This document shows positions 59,003 through 64,000 of a stretch of 64,000 nucleotides of DNA, piece by piece. The stretch covers positions 1-64,000 of the forward strand of contig CAVAPB010000006.1 in NCBI GenBank assembly GCA_963590415.1, given 5' to 3'. The stretch's first letter is position 1, and each line of letters starts with the position of its first letter. The notes beneath the pieces were generated by a model. The model had not been told where the DNA came from. It saw only the letters and a list, made by a program, of their open reading frames with translations, and made no database searches. Source of the stretch: Fimenecus sp963590415. GTDB lineage: Bacteria; Bacillota; Clostridia; Oscillospirales; Acutalibacteraceae. The position numbers and the translations under genes are program-made.

Positions 59003-61291
59003 TCAGGAATCGCAATTTTCGTTTGTTATGACCTTGAGGTCCTTGTTATCCGTATGCAGTTCGTATGCCGTAACCTTTCCGTTTTCCCACGAAAAGTCGA
59101 TTTTTGCATTGCCCTTGACCCTAAAGCCCTTGACGCTGCCGCTTTTCCACTCTTTCGGCAGGGCAGGGAGCAAATAGATATTCTTGCCGTCCGACTGTAC
59201 AAGCATTTCGTTTATTCCGCTTGCCGCACCGAAGTTTCCGTCAATCTGGAACGGGGGATGTGCGTCGAAAAGGTTCGGATATGTTCCGCCGCCGTCGCCG
59301 TAATTGAACGCCGATTTTTTCCTTGACCTTACGGGGTTCAACTGCATATTGAGAAGAGTATATGCCTTGTCGGAATTTTTAAGACGGGCATGGAAATTTA
59401 TCTTCCACGCAAGGCTCCAGCCCGTGCCTGCGTCGCCTCTGATTTCAAGCGTCTTTTTGCAGGCGTTGAAAAGCTCGGGCGTGTCGTTTTTGTTTATAAG
59501 ATTGAACGGGTGCAGACCGATAAGGTGCGAAACATGGCGATGATGCTTGTCGCACTCCTTGTATTCGTCGTCCCATTCAAGAAGCTGACCCTGTGAGCCA
59601 ATCTTAAACGGCTTGATTTTCTCCGTCTGCTCGGCAATCTTTTTCGTGAATTCGTCGCTTACACCCGTGATTTCACAGGCTTTGAGATAACTCTTGAAGC
59701 AGTCGAGGACAATCGTGTCCATAATAGCGGAGCTTTTTGCAACCGAGGTTGCCTTGTCGTTACACTTAAAGGTGTTTTCGGGTGAGGTCGCGGGGCATAC
59801 CGAAAGTTTTTCCTTTTCCGTATGTGTTAAAATATCGGAATAAAATTCGCACGCCTTTTTGAGTATCGGCAACGCCGTATTTGAAAGGAATTCCTTGTCG
59901 CCCGTGTATTCGTAGTATTCAAAAAGGCTGTGGCAAAGCCAGCCCGAGCCGCCCTGCCAATATCCCCATTGCGTGTCGCCGTAGGTGGGGACGGTGAAGC
60001 CCCATATGTCGGAGTTGTGGTGGGCGACAAATCCGCCCGCCTTGTAATAATCCCTTGCGGTTGCCTCACCCGTTACACTGATAAGCCCGATAAGGTCAAA
60101 CAGGGGAGAGATAAGCTCCGGCATATCAAAGCAGAGAGTCGGCCAATAGTTCATTTCGGTATTGATGTTTATCGTGTAGTTTGAGTTCCATGGCGCACGC
60201 AGGTTTTCGCTCCATATGCCCTGGAGGTTTGTCGCACGGGAATTTTCTCTCGAGGATGAAATCGTAAGATATTTTGCAAAGTTCCAGAAAAGCTCGTAAA
60301 GCTCCGAGTCCGACTTGTCGTTTTTGAAAGCGTAAAGCCTTTCGTTAGTCGGCAGTTCGGAATTTTCGCTCTTTTTATTGAGTGTGAAAGCCGTTCTCGA
60401 ATAATATTTTGCATAATCGGCAATGTGCTCCGACTTCAAAGCCTCATAACCCTTTTTTAACGCAGAATTTACGGCGAGGACACAGGCGTTTTTGTATTCA
60501 ACATCGCTTTTGTAAGGCGGAGTAAGTCCGTCTTTGAAATTGGTCTTTGTGCAGAGGAAAACCGTGGTTTCCGTACTGCCGCTAACCTTGATTTTGCTGC
60601 CCTCCGCCGCACAGACGGTTCCGTTTGAAACTACTTTTATAACCGTTCTGAAAGATATTCCCTGCTCCTCGGGCTTGTCGGAATACGGGAGCTCGGCGCA
60701 GGGGTATTTTGCAAGCCTTGAACCTGAATCGCTCGGGCAGATGCCGTCAACCGTAACGGTGTCCTTTACTGCAACGGCGGTGCTCCTTAATTGAGTTTTG
60801 AAATTCACCGAAAAATCTATGCCCTTTGAGGAGGTTATCCTGTACACAAGCACATCCGCAGGGTTTGATATAAAGGCTTCTTTGGTTATTTTAGCGCCGC
60901 TTTTTTCGTATTTGCAGTCAAGAACCGCCGTTTCAAGGTCGAGTGCTCTTTTGTATTTCTTCGCTCCAGACAGCGAAAATTTATGCTCTATGTAAAGGTC
61001 TCCGAGCGGAAGATAAGCCTGCGACCAGCAGGTCAAAAAGTTGTCGGTAAGCTCCTTTTGAGCAGATACAAAGTCGCCGTCAAGAGTCAGGCTTTGCGCT
61101 TTTTTGTAGGCTTCGTATGCACCGTCTTTTTTAATTTCTCTCGGGAAGCCCGTCCAGAGAGTATCACGGTTTAAGGCGATACGGTCGCTTTTATCCGAGC
61201 AGAAAAACATACCGCCCAAAAAGCCGTTTCCCATCGGAATAGCGTCCGTCCAGTATTTTGCGGGGGAGTTATACCAAACAATATTATTCAT
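59003..61291 (-). CDS. GH95 family glycoside hydrolase (alpha-L-fucosidase)
   Basis: A 762-residue protein of glycoside hydrolase family 95, which removes alpha-1,2-linked fucose (some members act on galactose) from host or plant glycans by inversion. N-terminal WYNSPAKYWTDAIPMGNGFLGG, the (alpha/alpha)6-barrel motifs NLQGIWSENLRAPWNSNYT and NINTEMNYWP, and the C-terminal KHHRHVSHLIGLHP and HPPFQIDGNFG are characteristic. There is no signal peptide, so it probably works on imported oligosaccharides. The ribosome site is CGAGGTG. Monocistronic; no transporter genes are nearby. Confidence 0.93.
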   Translation of the reverse strand: MNNIVWYNSPAKYWTDAIPMGNGFLGGMFFCSDKSDRIALNRDTLWTGFPREIKKDGAYEAYKKAQSLTLDGDFVSAQKELTDNFLTCWSQAYLPLGDLYIEHKFSLSGAKKYKRALDLETAVLDCKYEKSGAKITKEAFISNPADVLVYRITSSKGIDFSVNFKTQLRSTAVAVKDTVTVDGICPSDSGSRLAKYPCAELPYSDKPEEQGISFRTVIKVVSNGTVCAAEGSKIKVSGSTETTVFLCTKTNFKDGLTPPYKSDVEYKNACVLAVNSALKKGYEALKSEHIADYAKYYSRTAFTLNKKSENSELPTNERLYAFKNDKSDSELYELFWNFAKYLTISSSRENSRATNLQGIWSENLRAPWNSNYTININTEMNYWPTLCFDMPELISPLFDLIGLISVTGEATARDYYKAGGFVAHHNSDIWGFTVPTYGDTQWGYWQGGSGWLCHSLFEYYEYTGDKEFLSNTALPILKKACEFYSDILTHTEKEKLSVCPATSPENTFKCNDKATSVAKSSAIMDTIVLDCFKSYLKACEITGVSDEFTKKIAEQTEKIKPFKIGSQGQLLEWDDEYKECDKHHRHVSHLIGLHPFNLINKNDTPELFNACKKTLEIRGDAGTGWSLAWKINFHARLKNSDKAYTLLNMQLNPVRSRKKSAFNYGDGGGTYPNLFDAHPPFQIDGNFGAASGINEMLVQSDGKNIYLLPALPKEWKSGSVKGFRVKGNAKIDFSWENGKVTAYELHTDNKDLKVITNENCDS

Positions 61292-61318
61292 CTCGCACCT
61301 CGTTGCTTTAATGAATTT

Positions 61319-61347
61319 ATTATATAATATCCGCCCGAAAAGGTCAA
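61319..61347 (-). promoter_or_regulatory. Promoter of the GH95 gene
   Basis: Minus strand: TTGACC (61342-61347), 17-bp spacer, TATAAT (61319-61324). Confidence 0.8.
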
Positions 61348-61366
61348 TTGAATATCATATATAGTA

Positions 61367-61395
61367 TTGTATTCGCCGACAAAATATGATATATT
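61367..61395 (+). promoter_or_regulatory. Promoter of the exonuclease gene
   Basis: Plus strand: TTGTAT (61367-61372), 17-bp spacer, TATATT (61390-61395), divergent from the GH95 promoter. Confidence 0.6.
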
Positions 61396-61428
61396 TATTA
61401 AGTTATTTTATTGATTGGGGATATTTGT

Positions 61429-62307
61429 TTGCAATATGTAATAATGGACCTCGAATGGAACACGGCATACTGTAAGAAATACGGCTGTTTTTTTAACGAA
61501 ATAATCGAAATCGGCGCCGTAAAGCTTGACAGTGATTTTAATATTACAGACTCGATCTCCGTAATTGTAAAACCGCAGATAGGCAAAAAGCTGCGCGGCA
61601 GGGTCAAGGATTTGACCCATATCACAAACGAGGATATTTCTTCGGGTATTGTATTTGAAGAGGCAGTCAAGAGATTTTCCGATTGGCTCGGTGACGAGGA
61701 AAATACCTTCCTTACCTGGGGTGACGGGGATATAAGAGTTTTTTCAAAGAACTATGAGTATTTTTTCAATATCGATGCCCTGCCGTTTATCGACAATTAT
61801 GCGGACGCCCAAAAATACTGTCAGTCGTTTATCGACGCCCCGAGCGGACAGCAGATAGGACTTTCGGCGGCGTGCGAAAAGCTCGGAATAGACCCCGAGG
61901 AGTTTTCCCACCACCGCGCCCTTGACGACAGCCTTATGACGGTTGAGTGCATTAAAAAGGTTTACGACAGAGATAAGCTTCAAAAGTACATAAGAAAATG
62001 TGACGGGTCGTTTTATAAAAGGCTTTCGTTTAAGCCGTATATCATTAAAGATATAAACGACCCGGGCGTTGATAAGTCAAAGTTCAAATGCGTTTGCGAC
62101 ACCTGCGGCGGCAATGTGATAAAAAAGAAAAAGTGGAGCTTTGTCAACAATTCTTTCAGAGCCGAATTTTATTGCCCGAACTGCGATAAGAATTTCAGAG
62201 TGTGCGTAAGGTTCAAACGGTATTTTGACAGGGTAGAGGCGAAAAAGACCTTTTCGGACATAGTGCAGAAAGAAAGGCACAGAAATAAACCGAAAGAACA
62301 GAATTGA
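61429..62307 (+). CDS. DEDDh-type 3'-5' exonuclease with C-terminal zinc ribbon
   Basis: A 292-residue protein. The exonuclease domain (about 1-170) has the DEDDh residues: YVIMDLEWN (Asp, Glu), FLTWGDGDIRVF (Asp) and HHRALDDSLMT (His, Asp). It resembles the DnaQ/RNase T/ERI-1 group. The C-terminal part carries two CxxC pairs (CVCDTCGG and YCPNCDKNF) that probably bind zinc. The TTG at 61429 is chosen because GGGGAT is 6 bp upstream and it gives the typical LQYVIMDLEW start. The natural substrate, DNA or RNA, is unknown. Confidence 0.82.
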   Translation: MQYVIMDLEWNTAYCKKYGCFFNEIIEIGAVKLDSDFNITDSISVIVKPQIGKKLRGRVKDLTHITNEDISSGIVFEEAVKRFSDWLGDEENTFLTWGDGDIRVFSKNYEYFFNIDALPFIDNYADAQKYCQSFIDAPSGQQIGLSAACEKLGIDPEEFSHHRALDDSLMTVECIKKVYDRDKLQKYIRKCDGSFYKRLSFKPYIIKDINDPGVDKSKFKCVCDTCGGNVIKKKKWSFVNNSFRAEFYCPNCDKNFRVCVRFKRYFDRVEAKKTFSDIVQKERHRNKPKEQN

Positions 62308-62705
62308 ATTTAATGATATGAATTTCAATCCGTGCACAAATACAGGCTCCCTTTGCACAAGGGAGGCTTAGTTCTGCGTGCATTTCCATTTTATGCGTAC
62401 CCGTAGGGACAGCCCTTGCGGCTGTCCAAGGTGGGATATATTAAATTCGTACATGGGCGAGCCCATACGCTGACGATGTAAATATGAAATTATCCGAGAA
62501 GTTCCGCTCCTCTTCGATGGAGCAGTCAAACGCTTTGCGTTTGACTGAGGGAGTTTGTTGTTTATCGCAAATTAACCGATACAATCAACATATCATACCG
62601 TAGGGGCGAACTGTGTTCGCCCGCTTTTATTTGCTCTGAATTTGACGGGCGACCGCAGGTCGCCCCTACGGGTCGTGCGTAATCACATTGGGCAAGCCCA
62701 ATAAG
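62308..62705. repeat. Second patch of dispersed intergenic repeats, no gene
   Basis: No credible gene. The segment parallels 34340-34860: GTAGGGACAGCCCTTGCGG at 62403, the ATTATCCGAGAAGTTCCGC block at about 62491, the TTTGCGTTTGACTGAGGGAG hairpin near 62536, and the CCGTAGGGGCGA-bounded element at 62592-62680, which differs from 34771-34860 at only a few positions. The shared order over about 280 bp argues that a composite, not single units, was copied. Confidence 0.75.
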
Positions 62706-62741
62706 CAAAAAGAGCGGAGTATCAAAACTCCGCTCTTTTAC
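62706..62741 (-). terminator. Terminator of serC-serA
   Basis: A 13-bp perfect stem (AAAAGAGCGGAGT, 62708-62720, with 62727-62739) just beyond the serA stop, with a T-run on the minus strand. Confidence 0.8.
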
Positions 62742-62758
62742 TGTATTCGATTATTTTA

Positions 62759-63922
62759 TTACTTAATAACCCTGACTCTTATGATGTTGTCAAGAGCCTT
62801 GATAGCCTCTATGGCGTCGGCGGAAACATCCGTGTCCGTGTCGAGCATTGTGTAGGCGAATTCGCCTCTTGATTTGTTTACCATATTATCAATATTGATG
62901 TTTTCGTTGGCAACCGCCGCGGAAATATTGCTGATAACATTCGGGACATTCTTGTGGAGAATTGTAATTCTCGTCTTACCGCTTCTCGGAACGGATACGC
63001 TCGGATAGTTTACCGAGTGCGTGATGTTGCCGTTTTCAAGGTAATCGACAATTTCGTTTACAGCCATTACAGCACAGTTATCCTCAGATTCGGGAGTTGA
63101 CGCACCGAGGTGGGGGAGAACTATTACGCCGTTTGCGTCAAGGAGCGCAGGATTGCCGAAGTCCGTAACATATGCCGCAACCTTGCCGTCGGAAAGAGCT
63201 TTTATAATGTCGTTTGTCTCGACAAGCTCGCCTCGTGCAAAGTTGAGAATTCTGACGCTGTCCTTCATCTTTGCAATGCTTATTGTATTGATAACGCCTC
63301 TTGTGGAGTCCGTGAGCGGAACATGGAGCGTGATATAGTCGCAGGAAGCGAAAATGTCGTCAAGATTTGTAACATGCTTTACGCTTCTTGAAAGGTTCCA
63401 CGCAGCGTCAACGGAAAGGTAGGGGTCGTAGCCGTAAACCTCCATACCGAGAGACTGAGCCGCATTTGCGACAAGCACGCCGATAGCTCCGAGTCCGATT
63501 ACGCCGAGCTTTTTGCCCTTGATTTCGGGGCCTGCGAATGCAGATTTGCCCTTTTCAACGCTCTTTGAGAAGTTATCATCGTCTTTAAGCGTTGCCTTTA
63601 CCCATTCGATTGCGGGAACAATTTTTCTCGAAGAGAGCAAAAGACCGCATAGTACAAGCTCTTTTACCGCGTTTGCGTTTGCGCCGGGAGTGTTGAAAAC
63701 AACGATACCATTTTTTGCGCATTCCTCAATCGGAATATTGTTTACGCCTGCGCCCGCCCTTGCAACGGCGAGGGTTTCGGGTGCAAATTCCGTCTCGTGC
63801 ATTGAAGCGGAGCGGACAAGTATAGCGTCGGGATTTTTTATATCGTCCGAGCATTTATAATCGGAAGTGAAGTTTTTGATACCAGTTTCCGAAATTTTGT
63901 TAAGAGTTAAAACATTATACAT
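62759..63922 (-). CDS. serA: D-3-phosphoglycerate dehydrogenase
   Basis: A 387-residue NAD-dependent enzyme, first step of serine synthesis. The NAD site is GVIGLGAIGVLVANAA with downstream YGYDPY. Catalytic residues sit in NFARGELVE (Arg), an internal Glu and VLPHLGAST (His). The C-terminal ACT domain (about 315-387, RITILHKNVPNVISNISAAV) is the serine-sensing module. The short form without the extra intervening domain. Ribosome site AGAGGTAA. It lies 14 bp after the serC stop, so both are one operon. Confidence 0.94.
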   Translation of the reverse strand: MYNVLTLNKISETGIKNFTSDYKCSDDIKNPDAILVRSASMHETEFAPETLAVARAGAGVNNIPIEECAKNGIVVFNTPGANANAVKELVLCGLLLSSRKIVPAIEWVKATLKDDDNFSKSVEKGKSAFAGPEIKGKKLGVIGLGAIGVLVANAAQSLGMEVYGYDPYLSVDAAWNLSRSVKHVTNLDDIFASCDYITLHVPLTDSTRGVINTISIAKMKDSVRILNFARGELVETNDIIKALSDGKVAAYVTDFGNPALLDANGVIVLPHLGASTPESEDNCAVMAVNEIVDYLENGNITHSVNYPSVSVPRSGKTRITILHKNVPNVISNISAAVANENINIDNMVNKSRGEFAYTMLDTDTDVSADAIEAIKALDNIIRVRVIK

Positions 63923-63936
63923 TTCAATTACCTCTG

Positions 63937-64000
63937 TTATGAATTTGCTTTCTCAAAGTCAGCCATAAATTTAACAAGCTTTTCAACACCCTCATAGGGC
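63937..64000 (-). CDS. serC: Phosphoserine aminotransferase, C-terminal end only
   Basis: Partial gene cut by the right edge. The visible 20 residues, PYEGVEKLVKFMADFEKANS, match the last helix of SerC (YEGVExLVxFM pattern). SerC makes phosphoserine from the product of SerA, and serC-serA is a common operon. Identification rests on a short match plus context. Confidence 0.75.
   Translation of the reverse strand, partial: PYEGVEKLVKFMADFEKANS

Overview
The window looks like a chromosome segment of a spore-forming, Gram-positive gut Clostridium-type bacterium (class Clostridia, probably Oscillospirales or a relative). The evidence is a division and cell-wall cluster whose MurE carries the meso-diaminopimelate motif DNPR, a GerA/GerB/GerC germinant-receptor operon, many short overlapping operons with strong AGGAGG-type ribosome sites and TTG/GTG starts, and a GH95 fucosidase typical of host-associated bacteria. 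Species cannot be fixed from sequence reading alone.

Layout. 1-9.4 kb is accessory DNA: a frameshifted gene at the left edge, an ECF sigma/anti-sigma pair, a DUF4358 lipoprotein + MBOAT acyltransferase + DHHW protein cassette, then mobile-element functions (imperfect tandem repeats, an HTH protein, a TnpW-like protein, a large serine recombinase). It ends at two identical 95-bp repeats made from pieces of the adjacent tRNA-Gln(CTG). 9.5-14.5 kb holds a membrane protein, pncB, ppa and a CapA-like protein. 14.7-28.9 kb is the dcw cluster mraZ-rsmH-ftsL-pbp-murE-murF-mraY-ftsW-murG-murA-divIB-ftsZ; murC, murD and ftsA are absent. 28.9-34.1 kb has DUF4363/DUF421, the ger operon and a small MGMT-like gene. 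34.1-35.1 kb is a mosaic of intergenic repeats, related to a second patch at 62.3-62.7 kb. 35.1-51.6 kb is housekeeping: radical SAM/DUF2344, rplS, two signal peptidases, rbgA, rnhB, yraN, thrC, DUF1540, a phosphoesterase, tig-clpP-clpX, an LCP-like and a transglutaminase-like protein, and folE-folP-folB-folK.

51.6-58.97 kb is a complete, AT-richer type V-A CRISPR-Cas locus: cas12a-cas4-cas1-cas2 in one overlapping operon, a leader with its own extended -10 promoter, and an array of 23 intact repeats plus one truncated terminal repeat, with 23 spacers of 25-29 nt. Nuclease and crRNA-processing residues of Cas12a are present. By eye alignment, however, the two lysines that read the PAM in characterised Cas12a proteins are both asparagine. 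The leader carries, almost at the predicted 5' end of the pre-crRNA, a 14-nt segment exactly complementary to the first 14 nt of every repeat, ending at the repeat boundary. These two points are the most promising leads.

59-64 kb has a GH95 alpha-L-fucosidase, a DEDDh exonuclease with a zinc ribbon, the second repeat patch, serA, and the 3' end of serC.
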